Positions 36,152 to 48,729 are shown, counted from the stretch's first letter. The stretch: DNA of 64,000 nucleotides from Clostridium sp. E02 (GCF_003833015.1 NZ_RJLQ01000013.1:1-64000); one strand, 5' to 3'. Notes: generated by a model from the sequence alone, not told the origin. Numbers and translations are program-made.

Positions 36152-38272
36152 TTAATTACCCTTTTTCTCTGAAAGTACTTTTTCCTGTACACTCTTCGGT
36201 ACCTGCTCATATTTCTCAAAGAACATAGAGAAGTTACCACGGCCTTGAGTTCTGGACCGTAAATCAGTAGAGTAGCCAAACATTTCGGAAAGCGGTACAT
36301 ATGCTTTGATCATCTTACCACCGCCGATGTCTTCCATACCTTCGATACGGCCACGGCGGGAGTTAATATCTCCGATAACGTCACCCATGTAATCTTCCGG
36401 CATAGTTACTTCTACTTTCATGATTGGTTCAAGAAGAATGGATCCACCCTTGTTCATCGCATCTTTAAATGCCATGGAACCAGCAATGTGGAATGCCATC
36501 TCACTGGAATCGACATCATGATAAGAACCATCATATACAGTAGCCTTTACACCAACCACTGGGAATCCACCCAGTATACCAGCTTTGGTCGCTTCCTCAA
36601 TACCTTCCCCAACTGCAGGAATGTACTCTTTTGGAATTGATCCGCCGACTACCGCTGACTCAAACTTAAACAGTTCTTCGCCATTGGCATCCATTGGTTC
36701 AAAGCGAACCTTACAGTGTCCATATTGTCCACGTCCACCAGACTGTTTCGCATACTTACTATCGATTTCAACGGTCTTTGTAAAGGATTCCTTGTATGCA
36801 ACCTGAGGAGCACCTACGTTTGCTTCAACGTTAAATTCACGAAGCAGACGATCTACGATGATTTCCAGATGAAGTTCACCCATTCCGGAGATGATAACCT
36901 GACCAGTTTCCTGATTGGTCTTCGCACGGAAAGTAGGATCTTCTTCTGAAAGTTTAGCCAATGCTTCACCCATCTTGCCCTGACCAGCTTTGGTCTTAGG
37001 CTCGATTGCGATATCGATAACTGGCTCTGGGAATTCCATGGATTCAAGAATTACCGGATGCTGTTCATCACAGATCGTATCACCAGTGGATGTTACTTTA
37101 AATCCAACAGCTGCTGCGATATCACCGGAATACACTCTGTCTAACTCTGATCTCTTGTTCGCATGCATCTGCAAGATACGGCCAACACGTTCTTTTTTGC
37201 CTTTGGTTGCATTCAGTACATAAGAACCGGAATTCATAACACCGGAATATACACGGAAGAATGCAAGCTTACCAACGAACGGATCCGTCATGATCTTAAA
37301 TGCAAGAGCTGCAAATGGTTCATCGTCAGATGAATGTCTCTCGATCTCATTCCCGTCCATATCAACACCCTTAATCGAAGCGATGTCAGTAGGAGCTGGC
37401 ATAAATTCAAGAATTGCATCAAGAAGTTTCTGTACTCCTTTGTTTCTATATGCACTTCCGCAACATACTGGGATAGCAGTACAGTTACAGGTAGCTATTC
37501 TTAACACTTTCTTTAAATCTTCGTTTGAAGGCTCTTCCCCTTCTAAATACTGCATCATCAGATCATCGTCTAATTCACAGATTTTCTCTACTAATTCTGC
37601 ACGATAAAGTTCTGCATCATCTTTCATATCCTCTGGGATATCAGCAACTGTGATGTCATCACCTTTGTCATCGTTGTAGATATAAGCCTTCATCTCAAAC
37701 AAATCAATGATTCCTGCAAAATCATCTTCTGCTCCGATGGGAAGCTGAATACAGATCGTGTTCTTGCCTAAACGACTCTTGATCTGATCTACAGCTCCGT
37801 AAAAATTCGCACCCATGATATCCATCTTATTGATGAATGCCATACGGGGTACGTTGTAGGTATCAGCCTGACGCCATACATTCTCGGACTGCGGTTCAAC
37901 ACCGCCCTTGGCACAGAAAACGCCAACAGCGCCATCTAATACACGCAGGGAACGTTCTACTTCCACGGTAAAGTCAACGTGTCCTGGAGTATCGATAATG
38001 TTAATACGATGTTCCAGCGCACCTGGCTTTTCTTTGGTCATTTCGCGCATTGTCCAATGACAGGTCGTAGCAGCTGAAGTAATTGTGATTCCTCTTTCCT
38101 GTTCCTGTTCCATCCAATCCATGGTAGCAGTACCTTCATGAGTATCACCAATTTTGTAATTTACACCAGAATAATAGAGGATACGCTCCGTCAATGTAGT
38201 CTTACCTGCATCGATATGGGCCATAATACCAATATTTCTAGTTCTTTCCAATGGATATTCTCTTCCAGCCAA
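36152..38272 (-). CDS. fusA: Translation elongation factor G
   Basis: 706 residues. GTPase driving translocation. P-loop AHIDAGKTT at 18-26, switch block [15 protein letters not shown] near 93, NKMD near 147, and domain IV/V blocks [11 protein letters not shown] and [16 protein letters not shown]. The start codon is TTG at 38272, eight bases after GGAGG; no ATG is better placed. Lies 15 bases after rpsG in the str operon. Confidence 0.98.
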   Translation of the reverse strand: MAGREYPLERTRNIGIMAHIDAGKTTLTERILYYSGVNYKIGDTHEGTATMDWMEQEQERGITITSAATTCHWTMREMTKEKPGALEHRINIIDTPGHVDFTVEVERSLRVLDGAVGVFCAKGGVEPQSENVWRQADTYNVPRMAFINKMDIMGANFYGAVDQIKSRLGKNTICIQLPIGAEDDFAGIIDLFEMKAYIYNDDKGDDITVADIPEDMKDDAELYRAELVEKICELDDDLMMQYLEGEEPSNEDLKKVLRIATCNCTAIPVCCGSAYRNKGVQKLLDAILEFMPAPTDIASIKGVDMDGNEIERHSSDDEPFAALAFKIMTDPFVGKLAFFRVYSGVMNSGSYVLNATKGKKERVGRILQMHANKRSELDRVYSGDIAAAVGFKVTSTGDTICDEQHPVILESMEFPEPVIDIAIEPKTKAGQGKMGEALAKLSEEDPTFRAKTNQETGQVIISGMGELHLEIIVDRLLREFNVEANVGAPQVAYKESFTKTVEIDSKYAKQSGGRGQYGHCKVRFEPMDANGEELFKFESAVVGGSIPKEYIPAVGEGIEEATKAGILGGFPVVGVKATVYDGSYHDVDSSEMAFHIAGSMAFKDAMNKGGSILLEPIMKVEVTMPEDYMGDVIGDINSRRGRIEGMEDIGGGKMIKAYVPLSEMFGYSTDLRSRTQGRGNFSMFFEKYEQVPKSVQEKVLSEKKGN

Positions 38273-38287
38273 AGCCTTGTCCTCCTA

Positions 38288-38758
38288 TTAGAATCTGTAA
38301 TGAGCAAATGCCTTGTTTGCTTCAGCCATCTTGTGCATATCTTCTTTCTTCTTTACAGAAGCACCAGTGTTGTTAGCTGCATCCAAGATCTCATTTGCAA
38401 GTCTTTCTTCCTGAGTCTTTTCGCCTCTCTTACGAGAGTACAGAGTAATCCATCTCAGGCCTAAAGTCTGTCTTCTCTCTGTTCTTACTTCGATCGGTAC
38501 CTGGTAAGTAGCTCCACCGATACGTTTTGCCTTTACTTCAAGTACAGGCATAATGTTGTTCATTGCTTCTTCAAATACTTCAACAGCTGTTTTACCTGTT
38601 TTTTCTTCGACACGGCCAAATGCGCCGTATACAATTTTCTGAGCAACACCCCTTTTACCATCTAGCATAATGTTGTTAATTAACTTCGTAACAACCTTGC
38701 TGTTGTAAATCGGATCTGCTAATACGTCTCTTTTTTGAGTATGTCCTTTACGTGGCAC
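38288..38758 (-). CDS. rpsG: 30S ribosomal protein S7 (uS7)
   Basis: 156 residues from a GTG at 38758 with GGAGGGA upstream. Family start [20 protein letters not shown] and carboxy end [12 protein letters not shown]. Nucleates the small-subunit head. The 170-base spacer to rpsL contains small stems (CCTG-TAGGTTG-CAGG); in E. coli the rpsL-rpsG spacer is the S7 repression target, but equivalence here is only positional. Confidence 0.97.
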   Translation of the reverse strand: MPRKGHTQKRDVLADPIYNSKVVTKLINNIMLDGKRGVAQKIVYGAFGRVEEKTGKTAVEVFEEAMNNIMPVLEVKAKRIGGATYQVPIEVRTERRQTLGLRWITLYSRKRGEKTQEERLANEILDAANNTGASVKKKEDMHKMAEANKAFAHYRF

Positions 38759-38928
38759 GTTACTTCCCTCCTTAATATCGCCGTCTTTCCTTACGGATAA
38801 ACAGCTATTCATTAGATCCTCGGTACTCACAAACATTGAAGTTGCGTTCGCGCTCGGTTTCTATATATAATCCTGCAACCTACAGGTTCAATATCAAAAG
38901 TCCGGCACTAGTTTTCAAATGTGTGGTA

Positions 38929-39348
38929 TTATTTCTTGTCTTTTGGTCTCTTCGCACCGTACTTGGAACGAGCCTGTCTTCTGTTGGCTACTCCTGCAGT
39001 ATCGAGAGTACCTCTTACGATATGGTATCTTGTACCTGGTAAGTCTTTTACTCTACCGCCGCGGATTAATACAACGCTATGCTCCTGAAGGTTATGACCT
39101 TCACCTGGGATGTAACTTGTTACTTCGATCCCGTTAGAAAGACGAACTCTTGCGATCTTTCTAAGAGCGGAGTTAGGTTTTTTAGGGGTTGCAGTCTTAA
39201 CTGCGGTACAAACGCCTCTTTTTTGAGGAGCAGAAACATTAGTCGCCTTCTTCTGCAAAGAGTTATAACCCTTCTGCAAAGCTGGTGCTGTGGATTTCTT
39301 AACGCCTGTCTGTCTTCCCTTTTTTACTAACTGGTTAAATGTTGGCAT
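38929..39348 (-). CDS. rpsL: 30S ribosomal protein S12 (uS12)
   Basis: 139 residues from the ATG at 39348 (AGGAGGTGA upstream). [13 protein letters not shown] at the start; streptomycin-relevant loops [11 protein letters not shown] and [12 protein letters not shown] carry the usual residues, so no resistance change is visible. Part of the decoding centre. First gene of the str operon. Confidence 0.98.
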   Translation of the reverse strand: MPTFNQLVKKGRQTGVKKSTAPALQKGYNSLQKKATNVSAPQKRGVCTAVKTATPKKPNSALRKIARVRLSNGIEVTSYIPGEGHNLQEHSVVLIRGGRVKDLPGTRYHIVRGTLDTAGVANRRQARSKYGAKRPKDKK

Positions 39349-39439
39349 TCCATTCACCTCCTGTGATATTGTCTGTGGTTGCTGTTATCTTCAGCTCAAT
39401 TTACGCACAAAAACATGACGCGTCTATGCACGCCTAATC

Positions 39440-39468
39440 ATTATATCCATTTTGTATTTTTCTGTCAA
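39440..39468 (-). promoter_or_regulatory. Consensus sigma-A promoter for the str operon
   Basis: Minus strand TTGACA (39463-39468), 17-base spacer, TATAAT (39440-39445): perfect consensus. The leader of about 85 nt contains GCGT-GCATAG-ACGC. The 318 bases between rpoC and rpsL hold only this promoter, the leader and the rpoC terminator. Confidence 0.9.
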
Positions 39469-39594
39469 GTTTTTTTTTACTATTGTCAATTCTCAATTTA
39501 GAATATGTCTGGCAAGTTAGACTCTAAAGCAGACGCGCTGTCCATATCGTAATATATTCTTAAGCTTCATGCGCATTCTGCCCGAAGAGCTTTT

Positions 39595-39663
39595 TATCAC
39601 ATAGGACTTGATTTCCTATGTGATAAAAGACGCCCTGACAGCAAATAAGTCAGGGCATCTTTT
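39595..39663 (-). terminator. Terminator of rpoBC with a second hairpin
   Basis: Minus strand: AAAAGATGCCCTGAC / GTCAGGGCGTCTTTT (39625-39663) is the terminator stem. Directly after it comes a second perfect stem TATCACATAGGA / TCCTATGTGATA (39595-39625). The two stems share boundary bases. Confidence 0.85.
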
Positions 39664-39666
39664 GCT

Positions 39667-42600
39667 TTATTCTTCTATTTCACTTTCACTAATGGCTAAA
39701 ATCTCTTCTGCTTCCTCAAATCCATCTTCGGAAAGCAGGATCTCATCTTCATCTAGGAGGATTTCATCCTCTTTTTCATACTCTGCATCTGTGCTTAAAG
39801 TAATGTCACGGTAACGTCTCATACCAGTACCCGCCGGAATCGGTTTACCAATAATTACATTTTCCTTCAACCCGATCAGATGATCGACTTTTCCATTAAT
39901 CGCTGCTTCTGTTAGCACCTTTGTGGTCTCCTGGAATGAAGCGGCAGATAAGAATGAATCTGTAGCCAGAGATGCTTTTGTGATACCAAGCATAACCTGT
40001 TTTCCATCCGCAGGTTCTTTTCCTTCTTTAATAAGTGCTTCATTTAAGTCATTATAATCAAGAACATCCATAGAAGTTCCAGGTAGAACTGTGCTGTCTC
40101 CACCTTCTTCGATTTTGATTTTCTTAAGCATCTGTCTTACAATCATCTCCACATGCTTATCATTAATCTCAACACCCTGAAGACGATACACGCGCTGTAC
40201 TTCTTGAATCATATAATCCTGAACCGCACGAACTCCCTTAATTTTCAGGATATCATGTGGATTAACACTACCTTCCGTCAACTCATCACCAGCCTCAAGC
40301 ACCTGTCCGTCCTGGACCTTAATTCTCGAACCGTAAGGGATCAGATAGGTCTTTGAATTTCCAGTCTCATTATCTGTAATGATGATTTCACGTTTTTTCT
40401 TCGTATCCTTAATCACCATAACGCCGCCGAACTCTGCAATGATTGCAAGACCCTTGGGCTTACGTGCCTCAAAAAGTTCCTCGACACGAGGAAGACCCTG
40501 TGTGATATCTCCACCAGCAACACCGCCTGTATGGAAGGTACGCATGGTCAACTGGGTTCCTGGCTCTCCGATAGACTGTGCAGCTATGATTCCAACTGCT
40601 TCACCTACCTGAACCGGCTGTCCGGTTGCCATATTGGCTCCGTAACACTTCGCACAAACTCCGTGATGGGCTTTACAGGTTAAAACGGTACGGATCTTAA
40701 CCGAATCCCGTCCCAACTTATTTAGAACTTTCATAACTGCAGCCGCACGCTTCGGCGTACACATGTGATTTTCTCGAGCTATAATCTCTCCCGTATCCGG
40801 ATCTGTAATGGTTTCAGCGATAAACCGTCCAGTTAGACGTTCTTCCAATCCCTCAATAACTTCCTCACCATCTGTAAATGCCTTGATTTCCATAAATGGA
40901 TATTCATCGCCTTCCCCGCAATCAATATCCCGGATAATCATATCCTGAGATACGTCTACCAGACGTCTGGTTAAATAACCGGAATCGGCAGTACGAAGTG
41001 CGGTATCGGAAAGTCCTTTTCGGGCTCCATGAGCAGAGATAAAGTACTCCAATACATCAAGACCCTCACGGAAGTTGGATTTAATTGGAAGTTCAATGGT
41101 GTGACCGGTTGTATCTGCCATAAGTCCACGCATACCTGCAAGCTGTTTGATCTGCTTGTCAGAACCACGAGCTCCGGAATCCGCCATCATATAAATATTG
41201 TTGTATTTATCCAGTCCGGTCAACAGATCATGGGTCAGCTGATCATCGGTGGTTTTCCATGTGTCAATTACTTCTTTGTAACGCTCTTCTTCTGTAATCA
41301 AACCACGTCTGTAATTCTTTGCGATCTGATCAACCGTTGCCTGAGCCTCTGCAATCAGTTTCGGTTTGCTCTCTGGTACAGTCATATCAGAAATGGATAC
41401 CGTCATAGCTGCCTTTGTCGAATATTTATAACCAATGGCTTTAATGTCATCTAGAGTTTCCGCTGTCTGAACTGCTCCATGAACGTTAATGACTTTCTCA
41501 AGAATCTGCTTACACTGCTTCTTGCCTACATGGAAATCCACTTCCATCAAAAGTTCATTCTCTGGATTGGTACGGTCTACAAACCCAAGATCCTGAGGAA
41601 CAATCTCATTGAAGATGAAGCGCCCTACCGTCGATTCTACAACTCCAGTTTTCACCGTTCCATCGGGCATCTTTTTGCTGACTCTTGCCTTAATTCTGGA
41701 ATGAAGGGTAACAGCCTGGTTTTCATAAGCTAAAATGGCTTCATTTACACTTTTAAAGACCATTCCTTCCCCTTTTGCTCCTGGACGTTCCTGTGTCAGA
41801 TAGTAAATACCAAGAACCATATCCTGAGAGGGAACTGCCACAGGACCACCGTCAGATGGTTTCAGCAGGTTATTCGGAGATAACAGCAGGAATCGGCATT
41901 CTGCCTGTGCTTCTACGGAAAGAGGCAGATGAACCGCCATCTGATCCCCATCAAAGTCGGCATTAAATGCGGTACAAACAAGAGGGTGGAGTTTTATCGC
42001 TTTTCCTTCTACCAGAATCGGCTCAAACGCCTGGATTCCCAGTCTATGAAGAGTAGGTGCACGGTTCAACATAACCGGATGCTCTTTGATTACATCTTCC
42101 AGAACATCCCATACCTCTGTCTGAAGACGTTCCACCATCTTCTTCGCATTCTTAATATTATGTGCGGTTCCGTTGGATACCAATTCTTTCATAACGAAAG
42201 GCTTGAACAACTCGATTGCCATCTCCTTCGGAAGACCACACTGATAAATCTTAAGTTCTGGTCCTACTACGATAACAGAACGTCCAGAATAATCAACACG
42301 CTTTCCTAACAGGTTCTGGCGGAAACGTCCCTGTTTTCCCTTTAACATATCAGACAGGGATTTTAAGGCACGGTTTCCTGGACCAGTAACGGGTCTTCCC
42401 CGTCTTCCGTTGTCAATCAGGGCATCTACTGCTTCTTGAAGCATACGTTTCTCGTTTCGAACAATGATATCTGGAGCACCAAGTTCGAGTAAACGAGCCA
42501 AACGGTTGTTGCGGTTAATGATTCTTCTATATAGATCATTAAGATCAGAAGTAGCGAACCGACCACCATCAAGCTGAACCATAGGGCGAATATCTGGAGG

Positions 42601-43323
42601 GATAACTGGAACTGCTGTCATAATCATCCATTCCGGCAGGTTTCCGGAGTTGCGGAATGCTTCCACAACTTCCAGTCTTTTGATTATCCTGGCACGTTTC
42701 TGTCCGGTTGCTTCTTTTAAACCATTCTTCAGTTCTTCCGAATCCTTTTCAAGATTAATGGAACGAAGCAATTCTAATACCGCTTCCGCCCCCATACCAA
42801 CGCGGAAAGAACCATAACCATATTTGTCGCTTTCTTCCCGATACTCTTTTTCAGATAACACCTGTTTATACTGAAGTCCGGTATTTCCCGCATCCAATAC
42901 CACATAAGATGCAAAGTAAAGCACCTTCTCCAAAGTTCTTGGAGAGATATCAAGGATCAATCCCATACGGCTGGGAATTCCCTTAAAATACCAGATATGA
43001 GAAACAGGAGCAGCAAGTTTGATATGACCCATACGCTCTCTGCGGACACTGGCCTTTGTTACTTCAACACCACATCGGTCACAGATAACGCCTTTGTACC
43101 GAATTTTTTTATATTTACCACAATGGCATTCCCAGTCCTTACTCGGTCCAAAGATTCGTTCGCAGAACAAACCATCTTTTTCTGGCTTTAAAGTCCTATA
43201 GTTAATTGTCTCTGGCTTCTTCACCTCGCCATGGGACCATTCCAGTATCTTTTCCGGAGATGCCAGACCAATCTTGATGGCATCAAATGTCATTGGGTGG
43301 TAAGTTTCGTTATTCTCAGGCAT
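39667..43323 (-). CDS. rpoC: RNA polymerase subunit beta-prime
   Basis: 1218 residues. Zinc site 1 [19 protein letters not shown] near residues 60-80, catalytic NADFDGDQ near 452 with the three magnesium-binding aspartates, zinc site 2 [11 protein letters not shown] near 881. Carboxy end acidic ([16 protein letters not shown]). ATG at 43323 follows GAAGGGAG; 18 bases after rpoB. Confidence 0.98.
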   Translation of the reverse strand: MPENNETYHPMTFDAIKIGLASPEKILEWSHGEVKKPETINYRTLKPEKDGLFCERIFGPSKDWECHCGKYKKIRYKGVICDRCGVEVTKASVRRERMGHIKLAAPVSHIWYFKGIPSRMGLILDISPRTLEKVLYFASYVVLDAGNTGLQYKQVLSEKEYREESDKYGYGSFRVGMGAEAVLELLRSINLEKDSEELKNGLKEATGQKRARIIKRLEVVEAFRNSGNLPEWMIMTAVPVIPPDIRPMVQLDGGRFATSDLNDLYRRIINRNNRLARLLELGAPDIIVRNEKRMLQEAVDALIDNGRRGRPVTGPGNRALKSLSDMLKGKQGRFRQNLLGKRVDYSGRSVIVVGPELKIYQCGLPKEMAIELFKPFVMKELVSNGTAHNIKNAKKMVERLQTEVWDVLEDVIKEHPVMLNRAPTLHRLGIQAFEPILVEGKAIKLHPLVCTAFNADFDGDQMAVHLPLSVEAQAECRFLLLSPNNLLKPSDGGPVAVPSQDMVLGIYYLTQERPGAKGEGMVFKSVNEAILAYENQAVTLHSRIKARVSKKMPDGTVKTGVVESTVGRFIFNEIVPQDLGFVDRTNPENELLMEVDFHVGKKQCKQILEKVINVHGAVQTAETLDDIKAIGYKYSTKAAMTVSISDMTVPESKPKLIAEAQATVDQIAKNYRRGLITEEERYKEVIDTWKTTDDQLTHDLLTGLDKYNNIYMMADSGARGSDKQIKQLAGMRGLMADTTGHTIELPIKSNFREGLDVLEYFISAHGARKGLSDTALRTADSGYLTRRLVDVSQDMIIRDIDCGEGDEYPFMEIKAFTDGEEVIEGLEERLTGRFIAETITDPDTGEIIARENHMCTPKRAAAVMKVLNKLGRDSVKIRTVLTCKAHHGVCAKCYGANMATGQPVQVGEAVGIIAAQSIGEPGTQLTMRTFHTGGVAGGDITQGLPRVEELFEARKPKGLAIIAEFGGVMVIKDTKKKREIIITDNETGNSKTYLIPYGSRIKVQDGQVLEAGDELTEGSVNPHDILKIKGVRAVQDYMIQEVQRVYRLQGVEINDKHVEMIVRQMLKKIKIEEGGDSTVLPGTSMDVLDYNDLNEALIKEGKEPADGKQVMLGITKASLATDSFLSAASFQETTKVLTEAAINGKVDHLIGLKENVIIGKPIPAGTGMRRYRDITLSTDAEYEKEDEILLDEDEILLSEDGFEEAEEILAISESEIEE

Positions 43324-43341
43324 AAGCGGTTCTCCCTTCTA

Positions 43342-46300
43342 TTATTCTTCGTCTGAATCGTCAAAATCTACGTCATCGTTCTCTACTAAAGAATTTTCGA
43401 CACCCACTGCAACCACTTTTTCTTCGACATCGACATTGACCAGTTCATTGTTTTTGAATTCCTGTTTCTGGAAACCAAGGTTTCCAAAGGATTCTTCGTT
43501 TCGATACTGTTTGTCGCCTTCGATGATAGATCTTAAATCTGTTTCTTCGTATTCTGTACTTTCTGAAATCTGAACTTCTGTATTGTCATCGCGAAGCACC
43601 CTTACATCCAGTGCCAGGGACTGAAGCTCTTTTAAAAGTACCTTAAAGGATTCTGGAATACCCGGTTCTGGGATATTCTCTCCTTTTATGATTGCTTCAT
43701 AAGTCTTCACACGTCCAACCACATCATCGGATTTCACTGTCATGATCTCCTGTAAGGTATAGGAAGCACCATAAGCCTCCAGTGCCCAAACCTCCATCTC
43801 TCCGAAACGCTGACCACCAAATTGCGCTTTACCACCTAATGGCTGCTGAGTAACTAGAGAATATGGTCCAGTAGAACGGGCATGAATCTTATCATCAACC
43901 AAATGGTGAAGTTTCAGATAATGCATGTGTCCGATGGTAACTGAACTGTCGAAGAATTCTCCAGTCCTGCCATCCCGCAAGCGTACTTTACCATCACGGT
44001 TAATCGGTACTCCCTTCCAGAGTTCTCTATGATCTAGGTGTTCGCCCAGATAATCAATCACTTTGGATTCTAAAGTTCCTTTATATTTCTCCTGAAAGTC
44101 TTCCCATGTTAAATTAACATAGTCATTGGCTACATCCAGGGTATCCATAATGTCATTCTCGTTTGCCCCGTCAAATACCGGAGTTGATATATTAAATCCA
44201 AGTGCTCTGGCTGCAAGGCTTAAATGAATCTCAAGTACCTGCCCGATGTTCATACGAGATGGTACACCAAGTGGGTTTAATACGATATCCAGAGGACGAC
44301 CATTTGGTAAGAATGGCATATCTTCTACAGGAAGCACGCGGGATACAACACCCTTGTTCCCATGACGTCCAGCCATCTTATCACCAACAGAGATTTTCCT
44401 CTTTTGTGCAATGTAAATACGCACTGTCTGGTTTACTCCTGGGGAAAGCTCATCCCCATTTTCTCTTGTAAACACTTTTGCATCTACGACAATTCCATAA
44501 GCTCCATGAGGTACCTTCAAAGATGTATCACGCACTTCTCTGGCTTTTTCACCGAATATAGCGCGAAGCAATCTTTCCTCAGCCGTCAGTTCTGTTTCCC
44601 CTTTCGGAGTCACTTTCCCAACCAGAATATCACCTGCCCGAACTTCCGCTCCGATTCGAATAATGCCTCTTTCATCCAAATCTTTTAAGGCTTCTTCTCC
44701 TACTCCTGGTACATCTCGGGTAATTTCTTCCGGCCCCAGCTTGGTATCACGAGCCTCTGCCTCATATTCCTCAATGTGAACCGAGGTATAAACATCTTCC
44801 TGAACCAGTCTTTCACTTAGAAGAACCGCATCTTCGTAATTATAACCTTCCCAAGTCATGAATCCGATCAACGGATTCTTACCAAGTGCAATCTCACCAT
44901 TTTGGGTGGAAGGACCATCTGCAATCACATCGCCAGTTTCCACATGTTCATTCTTATAGACAATGGGTTTCTGGTTATAACAGTTTGATTGGTTGCTTCT
45001 CTTAAATTTTGTCAGACGATATACATCTTTCCCACCGTCTGAGTCTCTCTTTATAATAATTTCATTGGAAGCAGAGCGTTCTACTACCCCTGGATTTTTA
45101 GCAACCATACAAACACCGGAATCGACGGCAGCCTTAGTTTCCATTCCTGTACCTACCGCTGGAGCATCGGTTGTAAGAAGTGGAACCGCCTGACGCTGCA
45201 TGTTTGATCCCATAAGCGCACGGTTCGCATCATCGTTCTCAAGGAAAGGAATCATTGCTGTTGCTACAGAAAACACCATCTTAGGCGATACGTCCATCAG
45301 ATCAATGTTCTTTCTCTGGAACTCAGAAGTTTCTTCCCGATAACGTCCAGAAATATTTTTATGAACAAAATGTCCATTCTCATCGATTGGCTCATTCGCC
45401 TGAGCAACCACAAAGTTATCTTCTTCATCTGCAGTCAGATAAATCACTTCATCGGTTACTACCGGATTGTCAATATCACTTTTATTTACAACTCGATAAG
45501 GTGCTTCTACAAATCCGTACTGATTCACTCTTGCATAGGTTGCCAGAGAGTTGATCAGACCGATATTTGGACCTTCAGGAGTCTCAATTGGGCACATACG
45601 ACCATAATGGGTGTAATGAACATCTCGTACCTCGAATCCGGCACGGTCTCTGGAAAGACCTCCAGGTCCCAAGGCAGAAAGACGTCTCTTATGGGTAAGC
45701 TCTGCAAGTGGGTTGTTCTGATCCATAAACTGGGACAACTGAGAACTTCCAAAGAATTCTTTCACTGCCGCAGTAACTGGCTTAATGTTAATCAAGGACT
45801 GTGGTGTTATACCATCCATATCTTGAGTAGTCATACGTTCGCGAACCACTCGTTCCATTCTGGAAAGACCAATCCGGTACTGGTTCTGTAACAATTCACC
45901 AACCGCACGGATTCTTCTGTTTCCTAAATGATCAATATCATCTGCGTTGCCAACTTCTTCCTCTAAATGAATATTGTAATTAACGGAAGCAAGAATATCT
46001 TCTTTTGTAACATGCTTTGGAATCAATTCATTGACATTGCGATGAACCGCTTTTTTTAATGCTTCTATATCTTCATTTCCAACTTCTGACAGGATTTTTT
46101 CTAGCACAGGGTAGAATACTAATTCTGAAATCCCTGCTTCTTTTGGATCAAAATCCACATAAGAAGCCAGATCCACCATTAAGTTAGAAAGTACTTTCTG
46201 TTTCCGTTCTACACCCTCTAACCAAACAAAAGGAACAGCCGCATTCTGGATGTCCGTTGCAAGCTGCTTGTCTACTGTCGTTCCTGCCTCAGCTAAAATT

Positions 46301-47214
46301 TCGCCGGTAGTCGTATCCACTACATCCTCTGCGAGTATGTGACCGGTAATGCGATTTTTAAAATGAAGCTTTTTATTGAATTTATAGCGTCCTACCTTAG
46401 CCAGATCATACCGTCTTGAGTCGAAGAACATACTATTTAATAAACTTTCCGCACTATCAACAGACAAAGGCTCACCTGGGCGTATCTTTTTATATAACTC
46501 CAAAAGTCCATCCTGATAATTATCTGATGTATCTTTACCAATGCTGGCTAATAATTTAGGTTCTTCACCAAAGAGTTCTAAAATCTCAGCATTGGTGCCA
46601 TAACCAAGCGCGCGGATCAACACGGTTACAGGAACTTTTCTGGTTCTATCAACACGCACGTAGAAAATATCATTGGAGTCCGTCTCATACTCCAGCCATG
46701 CACCACGATTCGGAATCACCGTACAGGTATAAAGTTCTTTTCCTACTTTATCGTGTGAGATACCATAATATATACCTGGGGAACGTACCAACTGGCTTAC
46801 AATAACTCGCTCGGCGCCGTTAATTACGAAAGAACCGGTACTTGTCATAAGCGGAAGATCACCCATGAAGATCTCATGTTCATTAATTTCATCTTTATCT
46901 TTATTGCAAAGTCTTACTTTTACCTTTAAAGGCGCTGCATAAGTAGCATCTCTTTCTTTGCATTCTTCTATTGTGTACTTGATGTCATCTTTACATAATG
47001 TAAAATCAACAAATTCAAGACTTAAGTGTCCCGCAAAGTCTGCAATCGGCGAGATGTCTTCAAAGACTTCCTTCAATCCTTCATCAAGGAACCACTGATA
47101 GGAATTCTTTTGAATCTCAATCAGGTTTGGCATCTCAAGCACTTCTTTTTGTCTTGAGAAACTCATTCTCAGGCTCTTACCGGTTGGAACCGGACGCATT
47201 CTGCTTTTTTCCAT
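43342..47214 (-). CDS. rpoB: RNA polymerase subunit beta
   Basis: 1290 residues. The rifamycin-binding segment [20 protein letters not shown] near residues 485-505 continues with [18 protein letters not shown] and looks wild type. Carboxy half contains [15 protein letters not shown]. Extra acidic tail ([14 protein letters not shown]). ATG at 47214 follows GGGGTG. Unusually, rplKAJL are not upstream; instead a divergent membrane-protein gene starts there and rpoBC has its own promoter. Confidence 0.98.
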   Translation of the reverse strand: MEKSRMRPVPTGKSLRMSFSRQKEVLEMPNLIEIQKNSYQWFLDEGLKEVFEDISPIADFAGHLSLEFVDFTLCKDDIKYTIEECKERDATYAAPLKVKVRLCNKDKDEINEHEIFMGDLPLMTSTGSFVINGAERVIVSQLVRSPGIYYGISHDKVGKELYTCTVIPNRGAWLEYETDSNDIFYVRVDRTRKVPVTVLIRALGYGTNAEILELFGEEPKLLASIGKDTSDNYQDGLLELYKKIRPGEPLSVDSAESLLNSMFFDSRRYDLAKVGRYKFNKKLHFKNRITGHILAEDVVDTTTGEILAEAGTTVDKQLATDIQNAAVPFVWLEGVERKQKVLSNLMVDLASYVDFDPKEAGISELVFYPVLEKILSEVGNEDIEALKKAVHRNVNELIPKHVTKEDILASVNYNIHLEEEVGNADDIDHLGNRRIRAVGELLQNQYRIGLSRMERVVRERMTTQDMDGITPQSLINIKPVTAAVKEFFGSSQLSQFMDQNNPLAELTHKRRLSALGPGGLSRDRAGFEVRDVHYTHYGRMCPIETPEGPNIGLINSLATYARVNQYGFVEAPYRVVNKSDIDNPVVTDEVIYLTADEEDNFVVAQANEPIDENGHFVHKNISGRYREETSEFQRKNIDLMDVSPKMVFSVATAMIPFLENDDANRALMGSNMQRQAVPLLTTDAPAVGTGMETKAAVDSGVCMVAKNPGVVERSASNEIIIKRDSDGGKDVYRLTKFKRSNQSNCYNQKPIVYKNEHVETGDVIADGPSTQNGEIALGKNPLIGFMTWEGYNYEDAVLLSERLVQEDVYTSVHIEEYEAEARDTKLGPEEITRDVPGVGEEALKDLDERGIIRIGAEVRAGDILVGKVTPKGETELTAEERLLRAIFGEKAREVRDTSLKVPHGAYGIVVDAKVFTRENGDELSPGVNQTVRIYIAQKRKISVGDKMAGRHGNKGVVSRVLPVEDMPFLPNGRPLDIVLNPLGVPSRMNIGQVLEIHLSLAARALGFNISTPVFDGANENDIMDTLDVANDYVNLTWEDFQEKYKGTLESKVIDYLGEHLDHRELWKGVPINRDGKVRLRDGRTGEFFDSSVTIGHMHYLKLHHLVDDKIHARSTGPYSLVTQQPLGGKAQFGGQRFGEMEVWALEAYGASYTLQEIMTVKSDDVVGRVKTYEAIIKGENIPEPGIPESFKVLLKELQSLALDVRVLRDDNTEVQISESTEYEETDLRSIIEGDKQYRNEESFGNLGFQKQEFKNNELVNVDVEEKVVAVGVENSLVENDDVDFDDSDEE

Positions 47215-47304
47215 TGACGTTTCACCCCTGTTTTCTTTCTAAAATTTCTGTTTTGGGCATAAATGTCCCTTTAAGGCACACAAAGCCACAATAGTGCACA
47301 TTCC

Positions 47305-47333
47305 ATAATATCATAGCACTGTCAAGGTGTCAA
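47305..47333 (-). promoter_or_regulatory. Sigma-A promoter for rpoBC
   Basis: Minus strand TTGACA (47328-47333), 17-base spacer, TATTAT (47305-47310). A second TTGACA lies eight bases further inside the spacer. Confidence 0.8.
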
Positions 47334-47344
47334 GCATTTTTTAC

Positions 47345-47373
47345 TTGTATTTCCAATAAAAGCGTGCTATACT
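47345..47373 (+). promoter_or_regulatory. Promoter for the small membrane protein gene
   Basis: TTGTAT (47345-47350), 17-base spacer, TATACT (47368-47373). Only 12 bases separate it from the divergent rpoB -35 box. Confidence 0.65.
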
Positions 47374-47421
47374 ATAAAAGATAGGCCCAATTTATAAAAC
47401 GAACTATTGGAGGTATTCCCG

Positions 47422-47871
47422 GTGAACACATTTTTAAACGTATTATTAGTGATTCTTTTCATCGTAGTTGTGGTTCTGGCAGTCCTTTATTTTCTCGGAA
47501 AAAAGCTGGAAAAGCGTCAAGTAGAACAGCAGCAGGCTATGGAAGCTGCCGCACAGACCGTATCTATGCTGGTAATCGATAAAAAGAAATTGAAACTAAA
47601 GGATGCTGGGCTTCCCAAGCTTGTGTATGAACAGACACCAAAGTATATGCGCCGTACCAAACTGCCCATTGTAAAGGCAAAGGTTGGTCCAAAGGTGATG
47701 ACACTGATTGCTGATGCAAAAGTTTTTGATGTCCTTCCCATTAAGACAGAAGCTAAGGTTGTGGTAAGTGGTATTTACATAACCGAGATCAAAAACATTC
47801 GGGGCAAAGCTGTCCCACAGGCGCCAAAAAAGAAACCGTTTTGGGACAGGTTTAAAAAGAGCGGTAAATAG
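47422..47871 (+). CDS. Conserved membrane protein of unknown function
   Basis: 149 residues from a GTG at 47422, eight bases after GGAGG. Residues about 4-27 form one hydrophobic membrane helix (FLNVLLVILFIVVVVLAVLY). A short coiled segment follows (EKRQVEQQQAMEAAAQ), then a cytosolic beta-rich domain (VSMLVIDKKKLKLKDAGLP...VKAKVGPKVMTLIADAKVFD...EAKVVVSGIYITEI) and a basic tail ending in KKPFWDRFKKSGK. I do not recognise a named family. Divergent from rpoB and followed by a terminator. Confidence 0.8.
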   Translation: MNTFLNVLLVILFIVVVVLAVLYFLGKKLEKRQVEQQQAMEAAAQTVSMLVIDKKKLKLKDAGLPKLVYEQTPKYMRRTKLPIVKAKVGPKVMTLIADAKVFDVLPIKTEAKVVVSGIYITEIKNIRGKAVPQAPKKKPFWDRFKKSGK

Positions 47872-47908
47872 AAAAGTGATATCTATCACCGGAAAATTAC
47901 GTGTAGAA

Positions 47909-47948
47909 TGCCTATAGAGCGAGTCAATTCGCCTATAGGCATTTTTTT
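47909..47948 (+). terminator. Terminator of the small membrane protein gene
   Basis: TGCCTATAG and CTATAGGCA flank a loop containing GCGA...TCGC, followed by seven T. Confidence 0.9.
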
Positions 47949-47992
47949 GTTTTTCTTTTTTTATAAATGCAATAAAATATCAGACAAATCTC

Positions 47993-48020
47993 TTGACAAG
48001 TGCATAATCTATGCTATAAT
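47993..48020 (+). promoter_or_regulatory. Sigma-A promoter for sodA
   Basis: TTGACA (47993-47998), 16-base spacer, TATAAT (48015-48020), with TGC before the -10 (extended -10). Confidence 0.8.
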
Positions 48021-48033
48021 GAAGTTACAACAA

Positions 48034-48049
48034 GTTAGTTATCACTAAC
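48034..48049 (+). promoter_or_regulatory. Operator-like inverted repeat downstream of the sodA promoter
   Basis: GTTAGT-TATC-ACTAAC is a perfect six-base inverted repeat centred about 14 bases after the predicted transcription start, a typical place for a repressor. The binding protein is not known. Confidence 0.5.
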
Positions 48050-48108
48050 CAATGATCAAATCATAACTCTTATATAAATAAATGAATGGATATGAAAGGA
48101 GAACTACT

Positions 48109-48729
48109 ATGTTTCAACAAATACAATTACCATATGACTATAAAGCTTTAGAACCTTATATTGATGCCCTTACCATGGAAACTCATTACTCAAAGCATCA
48201 CGCAGCCTACACAAAAAATCTAAATGATGCTGCAAAAAAAGCAGGTGTGGAAGATAAGGAAATTACTTCTCTCCTCTCCTCCCTAGATCGTGTCTCTGAC
48301 GAAGCATTAAGAAAATCCATACGAAACAATGGAGGTGGATTTTATAATCACAATTTATACTTTGGAATCATGAGCCCTCAAGGAGGAGGCGAACCAACTG
48401 GTGATTTAAAAACTTCCATTGACCAGGCTTTCGGAAGCTTTGGTAATTTTAAAGATAAGATAAGCGCACTGTCGGCTGGACAATTTGGATCTGGATGGGG
48501 TTGGTTGTCTACCGATCGAAGCGGGAATCTCCATCTCTCATCAAGTGCGAACCAGGATAATCCGTTGATGGATGGCAGTGGGGTGATTCCTATTCTTGGA
48601 ATTGACGTTTGGGAACATGCCTATTACCTCAAATACAAGAATCTGAGAGCGGATTACATCAAAGCGTTCTTTGAAGTTGTGGACTGGAAAGCAGTGGCTG
48701 CTAACTATAGCAATGCGACTCGAGGGTAA
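48109..48729 (+). CDS. sodA: Superoxide dismutase, manganese type predicted
   Basis: 206 residues from the ATG at 48109 (AAAGGAG upstream). Metal ligands H26, H81, D166, H170 (TMETHYSKHH, GGGFYNHN, DVWEHAYY). GGG before FYNH and Q149 in SANQDNPL are the features that usually mark the manganese form, though metal choice cannot be proven from sequence. Converts superoxide to oxygen and hydrogen peroxide, a protective role in an anaerobe exposed to air. Monocistronic, with its own promoter and a likely operator. Confidence 0.93.
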   Translation: MFQQIQLPYDYKALEPYIDALTMETHYSKHHAAYTKNLNDAAKKAGVEDKEITSLLSSLDRVSDEALRKSIRNNGGGFYNHNLYFGIMSPQGGGEPTGDLKTSIDQAFGSFGNFKDKISALSAGQFGSGWGWLSTDRSGNLHLSSSANQDNPLMDGSGVIPILGIDVWEHAYYLKYKNLRADYIKAFFEVVDWKAVAANYSNATRG

